A stretch of 64,000 bases of DNA from Salinivirgaceae bacterium (GCA_017557605.1 JAFYYJ010000119.1:1-64000), one strand, 5' to 3'; shown: positions 9,332 to 17,599, counted from the stretch's first letter. The notes: a model not told the origin generated them from the sequence alone. Numbers and translations are program-made.

Positions 9332-9415
9332 GCCCGGATGGCGGAATCGGTAGACGCGCTGGTCTCAAACACCAGTAGGTTCACCCCTGTGCCGGTTCGA
9401 CCCCGGCTCCGGGTA
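9332..9415 (+). tRNA. tRNA-Leu (anticodon CAA)
   Basis: All arms can be drawn. The acceptor stem is GCCCGGA/TCCGGGT with one G-U pair, the anticodon stem CTGGT/ACCAG encloses the loop CTCAAAC (anticodon CAA, decoding UUG), there is a long class II variable arm, and the T stem GCCGG/CCGGC closes the loop TTCGACC. The discriminator base is A and the CCA end is not encoded. A terminator follows at once. Confidence 0.96.
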
Positions 9416-9420
9416 CAAAA

Positions 9421-9446
9421 CCCCTTGACGAAAGTTGAGGGGTTTT
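9421..9446 (+). terminator. Terminator of tRNA-Leu
   Basis: A 9-bp stem (CCCCTTGAC / GTTGAGGGG with two G-U pairs) capped by a GAAA tetraloop and followed by TTTT, five bases after the tRNA. Confidence 0.85.
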
Positions 9447-9480
9447 CTGTTTTTATCACGCCACACACACAGCCTTCTTA

Positions 9481-9511
9481 TTTGCTTTTTCGCACCAAAC
9501 GCATATTTTTG
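9481..9511 (+). promoter_or_regulatory. Promoter of the PLD-like gene
   Basis: TTTG at 9481-9484 and TATTTTTG at 9504-9511 with a 19-bp spacer. The start codon is 21 bp further on. Confidence 0.7.
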
Positions 9512-9531
9512 AGTAAAATAAATTTTTTATT

Positions 9532-10323
9532 ATGTATCAAGGAATACTTTTTAAAACAGATGAAATTGCATCTACAATAACACGAATCATTGACGAGTCG
9601 GAAGAATATTGTTTCATTGTAACGCCATATTACAATGTATGGGACCAATTAGGAAAATCGTTGGCAAAGGCTGCAGAACAACAAAAAAAGTTGGTGTTTT
9701 TTATTAGGTATGAAGTAGATTACGTTGAGGGTGGAATAAATTATAATCGAATTAAAGTGCTAATTGATTATGGCTTTGATGTCGTATATGTTAAAAATCT
9801 TCACGCAAAACTCTATATGAACGAAAAAGAGATTCTTATTACGTCTTTGAATATGTACGATAAATCTGTAAGGTCAAATTTTGAGTTGGGTATAAACATA
9901 AGGGGAAGAAGTGAGTACTTTAAGAAAAACTTTATTGAAAATGAATTGCTTGGCGCAAAAGAATACTATGGACAAAATGGATTAGAGGAATGCTATAAGA
10001 TTATTGAAGGACGCTATTTTGCAGAAAAAAGGGAAAAGGATGAAGAGGAATTAAAAAGAAAAGAGGAACGGGCTAAATTATTATCAGAGCGTAATTCAAA
10101 TAGTGAAAACAAGGGTTTTTGCATTAGATGTGGGGCTGTTATTCCATTAGATTCTACACGACCTTTTTGTTTGGATTGCTTTAGGAAATGGGCATCGTGG
10201 GGAAATTATGATTGGCAGGAAAGATATTGCCATGTGTGTGGAAAGGAATTTAATAACATTTCGATGAGAACCCCATGTTGTAACCAACATTTACAAAAAC
10301 AAAATATACCAGCGTCTATGTAA
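9532..10323 (+). CDS. PLD-like (HKD) nuclease-type protein with C-terminal zinc ribbons
   Basis: A 263-aa protein with one phospholipase D-type motif: His91-x-Lys93, then Ser105-x-Asn107 in ITSLN. Single-HKD proteins often work as dimeric nucleases or phosphodiesterases. A charged helical linker (about 160-195, KREKDEEELKRKEERAK) leads to two cysteine clusters, CIRCG...CLDC and CHVCG...CC, that look like zinc ribbons and could bind nucleic acid. Base composition is clearly more AT-rich than in neighbouring genes, with many AAA, ATA, TTA and AAT codons, which suggests recent acquisition next to the tRNA gene. It could be a defence or stress nuclease; I see no partner that would prove this. Confidence 0.72.
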   Translation: MYQGILFKTDEIASTITRIIDESEEYCFIVTPYYNVWDQLGKSLAKAAEQQKKLVFFIRYEVDYVEGGINYNRIKVLIDYGFDVVYVKNLHAKLYMNEKEILITSLNMYDKSVRSNFELGINIRGRSEYFKKNFIENELLGAKEYYGQNGLEECYKIIEGRYFAEKREKDEEELKRKEERAKLLSERNSNSENKGFCIRCGAVIPLDSTRPFCLDCFRKWASWGNYDWQERYCHVCGKEFNNISMRTPCCNQHLQKQNIPASM

Positions 10324-10368
10324 TAAGTTTGCGTGAATCAGATAAATACGCGCACCAAAGCAAGTTTG

Positions 10369-10447
10369 TCCCTCATTGAGGGAACAAAACCAACAAATTA
10401 TCCCTCATTGAGGGAGAAATTCTTTAAAAAAATCCCTCATTGAGGGA
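10369..10447. promoter_or_regulatory. Three identical palindromes at 32-bp spacing (operator array)
   Basis: The 15-bp palindrome TCCCTCATTGAGGGA occurs at 10369-10383, 10401-10415 and 10433-10447. All three copies are identical and start exactly 32 bp apart, about three helical turns, so a dimeric protein would bind the same DNA face. The spacers differ in sequence. The third copy covers the place where a -33 box would lie for the AAA ATPase promoter. Confidence 0.8.
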
Positions 10448-10454
10448 TTTTTTG

Positions 10455-10462
10455 TATATTTG
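10455..10462 (+). promoter_or_regulatory. -7 box of the AAA ATPase gene, no -33 box
   Basis: TATATTTG fits the -7 consensus. At the expected -33 position the sequence is part of the third palindrome, not TTTG. The promoter may therefore depend on, or be blocked by, the protein that binds the palindromes. Confidence 0.6.
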
Positions 10463-10485
10463 CACTGGTAAAAAACTAAAACGGT

Positions 10486-11661
10486 ATGATAGACAGCGCT
10501 TTATATGAGTATATGCGGAATTTGCTCGACGTTACGCCAACGGCATTTCATCGTTATATGTACGACAAAATTCCTTGGAACAGTCGTTTGGTGGGCATTC
10601 TCGGGCCGCGCGGCATTGGCAAATCCACAATGATGCTGCAGTATTTGGCTGAACATCAGAACGAAGGGCTGCATCTGTATGTGGCAGCCGACAATATGTA
10701 TTTCGCCAGTCATACGCTCTATGGCTTGGCTGACGATTTTGTGAAAGACGGCGGCACGCACCTTTACATCGACGAGGTGCACAAATACAAAGGTTGGGCG
10801 CGTGAGCTGAAACAGATTTACGACACTCATCCCGACTTAACCGTAACATTTACAGGCTCTTCTGTTCTCGATATTTATCAGGGCGAGGCCGATTTGAGTC
10901 GCCGCGCGTTGCTCTACACAATGCAGGGGCTGTCGTTCCGCGAGTATTTGAGCCTTTTCCACAAGGTTGAAACCGATGTTTTCTCGCTCAACGATATTCT
11001 GGAGCAAAAGGCGCAGATTCCCGGAGTGGCGCATCCGTTGCCGTTGTTCCGCAAGTATCTTGAAACGGGTTACTATCCGTTTGCAACCGTTGATGGTTTC
11101 GCTTTGCGCATCGAACAGATTGTGGCTCAGACAATTGAGAGCGACATTCCTCAATATGCTGATATGAAAGCATCAACGGCGCGGAAGCTGAAACGGTTGC
11201 TCGCCGTGGTGTCGCAGTTGGCGCCTTTCAAACCAAATGCCGACAACCTTGCGCTCGAAGTCGGGGTGAGCAAGAACAACATTCACGATTATTTTGTCTA
11301 TCTCGAAAAGGCGGGAATGATTGGTCAGTTGCGAGATACAACTGGCGGCTTGCGCGGTTTGGGCAAGACGGAAAAAGTCTATATCGACAATCCAACTTTG
11401 ATGACGGTGCTTGCCAGCGGAAATCCCGATGTGGGCAACCTTCGAGAGACGTTCTTTTTCAATCAGATGCGCGTCAACAACGATGTGCTTTCGTCGCGAG
11501 TGTCCGATTTCAGCATTGGGCAGTACACGTTTGAGGTTGGCGGCAAGAAGAAGGGCAAACGTCAGATTGAGAGCATCGCCAACGGCATTGTTGTGCGCGA
11601 TGACATCGAAATCGGGCACAGTAACATTGTGCCTCTTTGGGCGTTCGGACTTAACTATTAA
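10486..11661 (+). CDS. AAA family ATPase with DUF4143 C-terminal domain
   Basis: A 391-aa ATP-binding protein of the AAA_14/DUF4143 group, common and often multicopy in Bacteroidetes but without a settled function. Walker A is GPRGIGKST (residues 40-48) and Walker B is LYIDE (93-97) followed by VHKYKGW. FTGSS is the sensor segment. A helix-turn-helix-like stretch (LALEVGVSKNNIHDYFVYLEKAG) precedes the DUF4143 part, which carries the FEVGGKKKG turn near the end. The family resembles archaeal-type ATPases with a possible nuclease-like C-terminus. Transcription is probably controlled through the three palindromes upstream. Confidence 0.88.
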   Translation: MIDSALYEYMRNLLDVTPTAFHRYMYDKIPWNSRLVGILGPRGIGKSTMMLQYLAEHQNEGLHLYVAADNMYFASHTLYGLADDFVKDGGTHLYIDEVHKYKGWARELKQIYDTHPDLTVTFTGSSVLDIYQGEADLSRRALLYTMQGLSFREYLSLFHKVETDVFSLNDILEQKAQIPGVAHPLPLFRKYLETGYYPFATVDGFALRIEQIVAQTIESDIPQYADMKASTARKLKRLLAVVSQLAPFKPNADNLALEVGVSKNNIHDYFVYLEKAGMIGQLRDTTGGLRGLGKTEKVYIDNPTLMTVLASGNPDVGNLRETFFFNQMRVNNDVLSSRVSDFSIGQYTFEVGGKKKGKRQIESIANGIVVRDDIEIGHSNIVPLWAFGLNY

Positions 11662-11749
11662 TCTAAATTCCGCCAACCAACTAATCGAATTAACGAAAGC
11701 CATACGTTTATCGGAAATTTGAGGCTTTGAGTTTTATTATCCAATTAAA

Positions 11750-11781
11750 TTTGGATTGTAACTCATTTCTGTGTATCCTTG
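11750..11781 (+). promoter_or_regulatory. Possible promoter of the AT3-like membrane protein
   Basis: TTTG at 11750-11753, a 20-bp spacer and TATCCTTG at 11774-11781 (one mismatch to TAnnTTTG). If real, the TTG at 11779 is too early to be the start and GTG 11803 or ATG 11830 is used. Confidence 0.45.
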
Positions 11782-11802
11782 TTTTTTGCAAACAAATCAA
11801 TA

Positions 11803-12921
11803 GTGTTGGAATCGGATAAATATCATTTTATGCATCCGCTGCGCGTCACATTGGCGTGCGTGCTGGTGTTTATCCAGGCGATGGTTATATACAGTGTCAT
11901 GGGTGGCTGGTTTGAGGCCGACCAGACATCGTTTGAGGGACTTCCGCACATGGCAACGGTCACCATTATTCTGATGATGCGGACAACACTAATGGCCATT
12001 CTCGCCACCATTATCGGCAGCAGTGCGTTCAAGCTTTACGAGCGTTACGGACCTATCACTTTTCTTTGGCACACCATTGTCAGAATAGGCGGTTTGATGC
12101 TTCTTTTCCTGCTCATTATTCAGCCAGGCATATATCTGGTGGTCAATCAGTTCGATGTTGAATCGCTGTTGAGCAGGTCGATGCTTGAGTTTTGCTGGCA
12201 GCAGCTTAATTCAGGACCGTTCTTCTTCTTTGTTGTGATTCTGATATTCAACATCTGTTACTGCATCTACAAGAAATGGTTCGAGCGGCGCATGCAGGTG
12301 ATAATCGAACTCCGTCAGCAGTCGGCGCAGCTGCGTTCGGCGCTGTTTGTGCTGGGCGTGGGTGTTGCGTCGTTTGTCATCAGGATTTTTGCTCCAATTT
12401 CCGATTTTTACTCGCTTATGCACGTCGGATATATAGCGCTTTTTGTGGGCATGTACTGCTCCGGCCTTATTGCCGCCCGAAATAGTTGGGTTACAAAGGT
12501 TTCCATTGGTTTTTCAATTCCGTGGGTGTCGTTTGCCGTAATCTGCTTCCCGCTGCTTGTTTTGTCAATCTATTACAGTGGCAGCTGGACTGAAGTATCG
12601 GGGCGCGTGACATCGCAATCGCTTTTCATGTCGCTGTGGGAGCCAATGGCAAGCATGGGCGGTTGTTTCTTTATCGAGACGTTGTTTTTCAGATATTTTA
12701 ACAAGAAGAACAAAACTGCCGCACGGCTTTCGGAGCTTGTGCTGAGCGTTATCGCCATACATCCGCTGCCTGTCATCACAGGAATTTTGATTATGAAGCA
12801 TTTCGATATTCCTGTTATAGTTAAATGGTTGATAGTGAGCATTGCCAGCATTATTGTATCGTTTCTGTTGGCGGCTCTTATCCACCGCATTACGCCGCGC
12901 AAGAAAAAACTGCGTTATTAA
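11803..12921 (+). CDS. Multi-pass membrane protein, acyltransferase-3-like
   Basis: About 370 residues with roughly ten transmembrane helices. The opening HPLRVTLACVLVFIQ and the GGWF that follows resemble the first helix of Bacteroidetes AT3 (OafA-type) acyltransferases, and the segment LMHVGYIALFVGMYCSGLIAARNSW resembles their conserved LGYxxxYIxxFxxGxxA region. The catalytic His of AT3 proteins (VVLxH in helix 1) is replaced by IQ here, so it may not be an active O-acyltransferase. The frame is open from TTG 11779; I prefer GTG 11803, with ATG 11830 as the alternative. It lies between the AAA ATPase and an MBL-fold gene with no tight coupling. Confidence 0.5.
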   Translation: MLESDKYHFMHPLRVTLACVLVFIQAMVIYSVMGGWFEADQTSFEGLPHMATVTIILMMRTTLMAILATIIGSSAFKLYERYGPITFLWHTIVRIGGLMLLFLLIIQPGIYLVVNQFDVESLLSRSMLEFCWQQLNSGPFFFFVVILIFNICYCIYKKWFERRMQVIIELRQQSAQLRSALFVLGVGVASFVIRIFAPISDFYSLMHVGYIALFVGMYCSGLIAARNSWVTKVSIGFSIPWVSFAVICFPLLVLSIYYSGSWTEVSGRVTSQSLFMSLWEPMASMGGCFFIETLFFRYFNKKNKTAARLSELVLSVIAIHPLPVITGILIMKHFDIPVIVKWLIVSIASIIVSFLLAALIHRITPRKKKLRY

Positions 12922-12978
12922 GCTGAAAATAAAGGCGATGATTTCAAATCCGATATACTGCAAGGCCTGAACAATAAG

Positions 12979-13770
12979 ATGAACGCGCTAAAAATCAGCA
13001 TATTGTCAGACAAATCGGCATCGTCGCGCTGCAGGGCCGAGCACGGATTGTCGTTTGCTGTTGAGGCCGACAAGCGCATTCTGTTCGACACCGGCGCTTC
13101 CGATTTGTTTCTTGACAACGCCCGAATAATGGGCATCGATATCGACTCCATTGAAACGGTGGCGCTTAGCCACGGCCACTATGACCATGGCAATGGAATG
13201 CGGTATCTGCACGGAAAAACGATTGTCGCTCATCCGGGCATTTTTGCGCAGCGCATCTCCGGCACATCGGGGCGTAACATCTCCATTGAAGCTACACGAG
13301 CCGATATTGAGGCGCATGGCAACCGCTTTGTGCTGACGCGCGAGCCGCTGTGGCTGTCGGAGCAGATAGTTTTTCTGGGCGAGATTCCGCGCGTTGTGCC
13401 GTTCGAGAATGAGAGCAGCGCACACTTCCATTTCACCGACGGCCTGCCCGACGTGGTTGCCGACGATTCGGCTTTGGCTGTCACTACCGATACGGGATTG
13501 GTTGTGGTGTCGGGATGCGCTCATTCGGGCATTTGCAACATTGTTGAGCAGGCTCGCAAGGTTACGGGCGTTGGCGAGGTTTACGGCGTTGTTGGCGGTT
13601 TTCACCTCAAACATGCCGACGACCGCCTGGCATCCACTATCGACTATCTGAAACAATTGGAAGTGAAGATTGTAATGCCGTCGCACTGCACTGGAATAGC
13701 CGCGCAATGTGCTTTTTATCAAGCGTTTGGCGGCAACGAGGTGAAGACCGGTTTGCAGTTTGATTTTTAG
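12979..13770 (+). CDS. MBL-fold metallohydrolase
   Basis: A 263-aa cytoplasmic protein with the metallo-beta-lactamase fold. Motif HxHxDH is seen as SHGHYDHG (His65, His67, Asp69, His70). Further metal ligands are likely in VVSGCAHSGICN and near the end in MPSHCTG. This set, and the length, match the subgroup often annotated as 7,8-dihydropterin-6-methyl-4-(beta-D-ribofuranosyl)-aminobenzene-5'-phosphate synthase-like, but most bacterial members have no proven substrate. Its stop codon lies inside the Shine-Dalgarno region (TAGGAGAGG) of the next gene, so it is co-transcribed with the TatD homologue. Confidence 0.85.
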   Translation: MNALKISILSDKSASSRCRAEHGLSFAVEADKRILFDTGASDLFLDNARIMGIDIDSIETVALSHGHYDHGNGMRYLHGKTIVAHPGIFAQRISGTSGRNISIEATRADIEAHGNRFVLTREPLWLSEQIVFLGEIPRVVPFENESSAHFHFTDGLPDVVADDSALAVTTDTGLVVVSGCAHSGICNIVEQARKVTGVGEVYGVVGGFHLKHADDRLASTIDYLKQLEVKIVMPSHCTGIAAQCAFYQAFGGNEVKTGLQFDF

Positions 13771-13778
13771 GAGAGGTT

Positions 13779-14555
13779 ATGCTTGATTTCATTGACACCC
13801 ATTCGCATATCTACGCCGAGGAGTTTGATACTGACCGCGCCGAGGCTGTCAGCCGCAGTTTTCAGGCCGGAGTAAGGCGTCTTATTCTGCCCGACATCGA
13901 TGCCACATCGCGGCAGGCGATGCTCAGTTTGGCCGACTCGGCGCCTGAGCATTTCTTCCCGTGCGCCGGCTTGCACCCGACATCTGTTGGCGCGTCGTAT
14001 AAAGATGATTTAAAGGAAGTTGAAGAAATGCTTGCCAGCGGCCGACGGTTCTATGCCATTGGCGAAATCGGTATCGACCTTTATTGGGACCAGACATTTG
14101 AGAGTGAGCAGTTCGACGCTTTTGCCACTCAGGTGCGGTGGGCAAAGGAGCTGAATCTGCCCGTCATTGTCCATATCCGCAATGCGATAGAGAAAACCAT
14201 TAGCGCGCTTGAGCCGCTTGCCGACAGCCGTTTGCGCGGAATTTTTCATTGTTTCTCGGGCACGTTGGAACAGGCGCGGCAGGCTATTGATATGGGTTTC
14301 ATGCTGGGTATTGGAGGCGTGCTTACTTACAAAAAATCGGACTTGCCAGACATTGTAAGTCAAACAGATATGAGTCATCTGCTTTTGGAAACCGACTGTC
14401 CATATTTGGCGCCCGTTCCGTACCGCGGAAAACGCAACGAGAGCGGCTACATTCCGCTGATAGCGCAGAAAATGGCTGAAATAAAGGGTATTGGCATTGA
14501 GGCCGTGGCCGAGCAGACAACACTGAATGCCGAACGGATGTTCGGGTTGCCATAA
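13779..14555 (+). CDS. TatD family metal-dependent DNase
   Basis: A 258-aa member of the TatD family, cytoplasmic metal-dependent deoxyribonucleases of the amidohydrolase superfamily with 3'-5' exonuclease activity in DNA repair and turnover. The metal-ligand motifs are all present: FIDTHSHIY at the N-terminus, AIGEIGIDLYWD, VIVHIRNA, IFHCFSG and LLETDCPYLAP with the following PYRGKRNE. The length is normal for the family. It starts 8 bp after the MBL-fold gene with a good Shine-Dalgarno sequence. Confidence 0.93.
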   Translation: MLDFIDTHSHIYAEEFDTDRAEAVSRSFQAGVRRLILPDIDATSRQAMLSLADSAPEHFFPCAGLHPTSVGASYKDDLKEVEEMLASGRRFYAIGEIGIDLYWDQTFESEQFDAFATQVRWAKELNLPVIVHIRNAIEKTISALEPLADSRLRGIFHCFSGTLEQARQAIDMGFMLGIGGVLTYKKSDLPDIVSQTDMSHLLLETDCPYLAPVPYRGKRNESGYIPLIAQKMAEIKGIGIEAVAEQTTLNAERMFGLP

Positions 14556-14591
14556 TGCGTGAAGTCAGTATGCGGGCTGTCGATATTTTTC

Positions 14592-14599
14592 TATTTTTG
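14592..14599 (+). promoter_or_regulatory. -7 box of the esterase-like lipoprotein gene
   Basis: TATTTTTG fits the consensus and lies between two possible starts (14559 and 14619), which supports translation from the ATG at 14619. No TTTG at the -33 position. Confidence 0.5.
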
Positions 14600-14618
14600 G
14601 AGCATCAAATCAAATAAA

Positions 14619-15947
14619 ATGAGAATCAGAACTATTTTAATAGTTGCATCGGCCGTTCTTTTTCAGGCCTGCGGCAACACAGACAAAACAAGTGTCAGCG
14701 GAACAATGGAGACTAAGAGCTGCGCTGCTGACACGTCAATCCACTACACAGTTTACACTCCGCAAACCAACGACGGCAAGATGCCCGCAATCATCTTCTT
14801 CGACCCGCACAGCCAGGGTTATCTGCCGGTGGAAGCCTACGCCAAACTGGCCGACAAATACGGCTATGTGCTGTTCGGTAGCAACGATTTGCGCAACGGT
14901 ATGACGGCTGGCGAGACTGAAAAGATTGTCCGCGGAATGGTTGGCGAGGTTCTTTCGCAGGGTTCGGTCGATACCAAGCGCGTCTATTTGAGCGGCTTTT
15001 CGGGCGGTGCCAAAATTGCGATGCTGTATGGCCTGAATATGCCTGAGATACACGGAGTTGCGGCTTGTGGTGGTTCGGTCAATCCTACTGCCCGCCCCGA
15101 CAGCACATTCTGCTATGTCAGTCTGGTTGGCAACTGCGACTTCAACTATCACGACATGCAGCAGAGTCTGGCGCTTTTCAGCAATATGCAGATGCCGTTC
15201 ACATCGGTTGTGTTCGACGGCAAGCATGAGTGGCCGTCGGCTGCTACATATGAGACCGTCTTCCAGGCTTTCGACATAAACGCGATGCATTTCGGGCTGA
15301 AACCTACCAATGTTAAATGGCTCAAGACGGTTTACGCCGCAATGAGCGACTCGGTGTCTGCGTATCTGTCGGAAGGACGGTTTATAAAAGCGTCGGAGAT
15401 GCTGTTGCGCATTGAGGGCTGGTATGGCTCGCTCGACAAGGATATCCGTTTGTCGTCGTATATGAGCAACCTGAGCGAGAGCCCCGTTTTTGCCAGTCAG
15501 CTGAAGAAAATGCAAGAGATGTCGCTCAAAGAGATACATCTGCGCGGACAGTTTATCGGCTCTATTGAGAACCGCGATTTGGATTGGTGGAAGACCGAAG
15601 TTGAGAATTTCGAGAAAAGCATAGCCAGCAAAGACGAGCAGGTGAGCGTCGCCAGCAAGCGCCTTATGGCTTATCTGAGCATGGTGACATACTCGCTCGC
15701 CAATAGCGACATCTTGAACAACAATGCTGAAAAAGCCTACAAGAAACTGAAAATTTACGAGCTTGTCGACCCCGAAAATCCGGGAGTCTATCTGATGTTT
15801 GCCCGTTACTACCTTATGATAAACGACCGTGCCAGCATGGTCGAATCGTACAACAAAGCCATATCAATGGGTTTCAACGATTTTGCCCAATACGAATCGG
15901 ACCCAGCCTGGCGGACATTGTTCGCTCAGCCGGAGCTGAAAAGGTGA
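14619..15947 (+). CDS. Esterase-like (alpha/beta hydrolase) lipoprotein
   Basis: 442 residues from the ATG at 14619, which gives a clean lipoprotein signal peptide ending in FQACG; an earlier in-frame ATG at 14559 would bury it. The first half is an alpha/beta hydrolase: PAIIFFDPHSQG oxyanion region, the nucleophile elbow GFSGGA, a following GNCDFNYHDM segment for the acid, and HEWP for the histidine. This resembles feruloyl-esterase or PHB-depolymerase-like hydrolases. The second half is helical and TPR-like (YKKLKIYELVDPENPGVYLMFARYYL), giving a hydrolase-TPR fusion anchored in the envelope. The substrate is unknown. Confidence 0.65.
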   Translation: MRIRTILIVASAVLFQACGNTDKTSVSGTMETKSCAADTSIHYTVYTPQTNDGKMPAIIFFDPHSQGYLPVEAYAKLADKYGYVLFGSNDLRNGMTAGETEKIVRGMVGEVLSQGSVDTKRVYLSGFSGGAKIAMLYGLNMPEIHGVAACGGSVNPTARPDSTFCYVSLVGNCDFNYHDMQQSLALFSNMQMPFTSVVFDGKHEWPSAATYETVFQAFDINAMHFGLKPTNVKWLKTVYAAMSDSVSAYLSEGRFIKASEMLLRIEGWYGSLDKDIRLSSYMSNLSESPVFASQLKKMQEMSLKEIHLRGQFIGSIENRDLDWWKTEVENFEKSIASKDEQVSVASKRLMAYLSMVTYSLANSDILNNNAEKAYKKLKIYELVDPENPGVYLMFARYYLMINDRASMVESYNKAISMGFNDFAQYESDPAWRTLFAQPELKR

Positions 15948-16070
15948 TAAAAGCGTGGGTGTGCGAAAAAAATTAAAATAGAGGTAGGGTTTCCCCTTTT
16001 TCGATTGTCTTTAATTGTGTGGGTAAGGCTGTATTGTGTCTTGTTTCGAAATACATTCTTATAACTCTCT

Positions 16071-16106
16071 CATTTCCAGCGGCAAATTGCTGGGAAATGA
16101 TTTTTT
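16071..16106 (+). terminator. Terminator-like hairpin overlapping the lpxC promoter
   Basis: CATTTCCAGC pairs with GCTGGGAAATG (one bulged G) and is followed by TTTTTT. The T-run is also the start of the -33 box of the next promoter, so the end of one unit and the start of the next share bases. Confidence 0.6.
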
Positions 16107-16134
16107 GAAATGAATTTTTAAACCTTTACTTTTG
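16104..16134 (+). promoter_or_regulatory. Promoter of lpxC/fabZ-lpxA
   Basis: TTTG at 16104-16107 and TACTTTTG at 16127-16134, spacer 19 bp, 43 bp before the lpxC start. Confidence 0.75.
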
Positions 16135-16177
16135 CGCGGTTTTTTGAAAAACCTTAATAGCAACACAAAACAACACA

Positions 16178-17599
16178 ATGGACAGACAACGGACCATTAA
16201 AAAAGAGGTTTCGCTCGCAGGAACAGGGTTGCACACCGGCGCCCACGTAACAATGACTTTTAAACCTGCACCAATTGATTCAGGATATAGATTTCAGCGC
16301 GTTGATTTAGAGGGACAACCAACTATTCCGGCACTTGCCGAATACGTTATTGACACATCGCGCGGCACAACAATAGGCCGTGGCGACGCCCGCGTTTCCA
16401 CCATTGAGCACGTTATGGCAGCCGTTTACAGTCTGGGTATTGACAACATACTTATTCAGATTGACGGACCAGAGACTCCGATAATGGACGGAAGCGCAAT
16501 TGAGTTTCTGAAAGTGCTGAAAGAAGCTGGCATTGAGGAGCAAGACGCTGAACGCCAGTATTTTTGTGTCCGCAAAAACATCCGCTACATAAACGAGGAG
16601 CGTGGCATCGAAATAATTGCCTACCCCGATGACAAGTTCAGCATCGATGTTCTTATCGATTTCAATTCCAAAGTGTTAGGGCAGCAATTTGCAAGCATCA
16701 ACGACATTTCGGAGTTTGAGAAAAACATTTCGATGTGCCGCACTTTTGTGTTCGCGCACGAGCTGATTCCGCTCTTCAAAATGAACTTGATAAAAGGCGG
16801 TCAGCTCGATAACGCCATTGTGATTGTAGAGAACAAAATATCGCAGGATGAGTTCGACCATATTGCCGATGTATGCAACAAACCGCGTGTTGCGGCGCGC
16901 GAGGGCATCCTGAACGACGACCTCAAGTTCGACAACGAACCGGCGCGCCACAAGCTACTCGATATCATTGGCGACCTTGCTCTGACTGGCAAGATGATAA
17001 AGGGAAAATTCATCGCCAAAAAACCCGGACACTTTGCCAATACTGAGTTTGCGAAACAGATTCGCCAGGTTATCAAATTTGAACAGAAAAACGGTATCGC
17101 ACCAATATATCTTCCTGACCAGAAGGCGGTTTATGATATCAATGACATAATGAAAGTGCTGCCGCACCGACCGCCGTTCCTTCTTGTCGATAAGATTATC
17201 GAGATAAATGAAACATCGGTGGTGGGCGTTAAATGCGTGACCATGAACGAGCCGTTTTTTGTGGGTCACTTCCCGCAGGAGCCGGTTATGCCGGGCGTGC
17301 TTCAAATTGAAGCAATGGCGCAGGTTGGCGGTATTCTGGCTTTGAAAGATGTAGAGAATCCGAAAGAGTGGTCAACATATTTCCTGAAGATTGACAATGT
17401 CAAATTCAAACAGAAGGTTGTACCGGGTGACACGCTGATTTTCAGGCTCGAATATATTATGCCGGTGCGCCGCGGCATCTGCCACATGCGCGGACAGATG
17501 TTTGTGGGCTCGTCGCTGGCAATGGAGGCTGAGCTTATGGCACAGCTTGTGCGCAACAAAATAGACGAAGAAAATAACGAATCGAATACTGAAGGATAA
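16178..17599 (+). CDS. lpxC/fabZ: Bifunctional UDP-3-O-acyl-GlcNAc deacetylase / 3-hydroxyacyl-ACP dehydratase
   Basis: A 473-aa fusion of two envelope-lipid enzymes, an arrangement typical of Bacteroidetes. Residues 1 to about 300 are LpxC, the zinc deacetylase that commits UDP-3-O-acyl-GlcNAc to lipid A. Its motifs include the STIEHVMAAVYSLGIDN segment with the zinc His, and the HKLLDIIGDLALTG segment with the second His and Asp. Residues from about 320 are FabZ, a dehydratase of fatty-acid elongation, with the catalytic His in LPHRPPFLLVDKI and Glu in GVLQIEAMAQVGG. Fusion may balance lipid A against phospholipid synthesis. The stop overlaps the lpxA start. Confidence 0.97.
   Translation: MDRQRTIKKEVSLAGTGLHTGAHVTMTFKPAPIDSGYRFQRVDLEGQPTIPALAEYVIDTSRGTTIGRGDARVSTIEHVMAAVYSLGIDNILIQIDGPETPIMDGSAIEFLKVLKEAGIEEQDAERQYFCVRKNIRYINEERGIEIIAYPDDKFSIDVLIDFNSKVLGQQFASINDISEFEKNISMCRTFVFAHELIPLFKMNLIKGGQLDNAIVIVENKISQDEFDHIADVCNKPRVAAREGILNDDLKFDNEPARHKLLDIIGDLALTGKMIKGKFIAKKPGHFANTEFAKQIRQVIKFEQKNGIAPIYLPDQKAVYDINDIMKVLPHRPPFLLVDKIIEINETSVVGVKCVTMNEPFFVGHFPQEPVMPGVLQIEAMAQVGGILALKDVENPKEWSTYFLKIDNVKFKQKVVPGDTLIFRLEYIMPVRRGICHMRGQMFVGSSLAMEAELMAQLVRNKIDEENNESNTEG

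Noticed and set aside
9332..9531. Integrative element att site at tRNA-Leu
   Set aside because: I looked for a repeated tRNA 3' end in the following kilobases and found none, and there is no integrase gene.
9311..9580. Plus-strand 89-aa ORF covering tRNA-Leu
   Set aside because: It crosses the complete tRNA, its terminator and the next promoter.
10369..10447. Terminators or CRISPR repeats at the three palindromes
   Set aside because: They lie upstream of the -7 box, have a one-base centre that cannot form an RNA loop well, and have no T-run except by chance after the third copy.
13006..13722. Minus-strand ORF (238 aa) opposite the MBL-fold gene
   Set aside because: The plus strand encodes conserved metal-binding motifs; this frame has shadow-type composition.
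14736..15539. Minus-strand ORF (267 aa) opposite the esterase lipoprotein
   Set aside because: Antisense shadow of a real gene; no signal, motif or start context.
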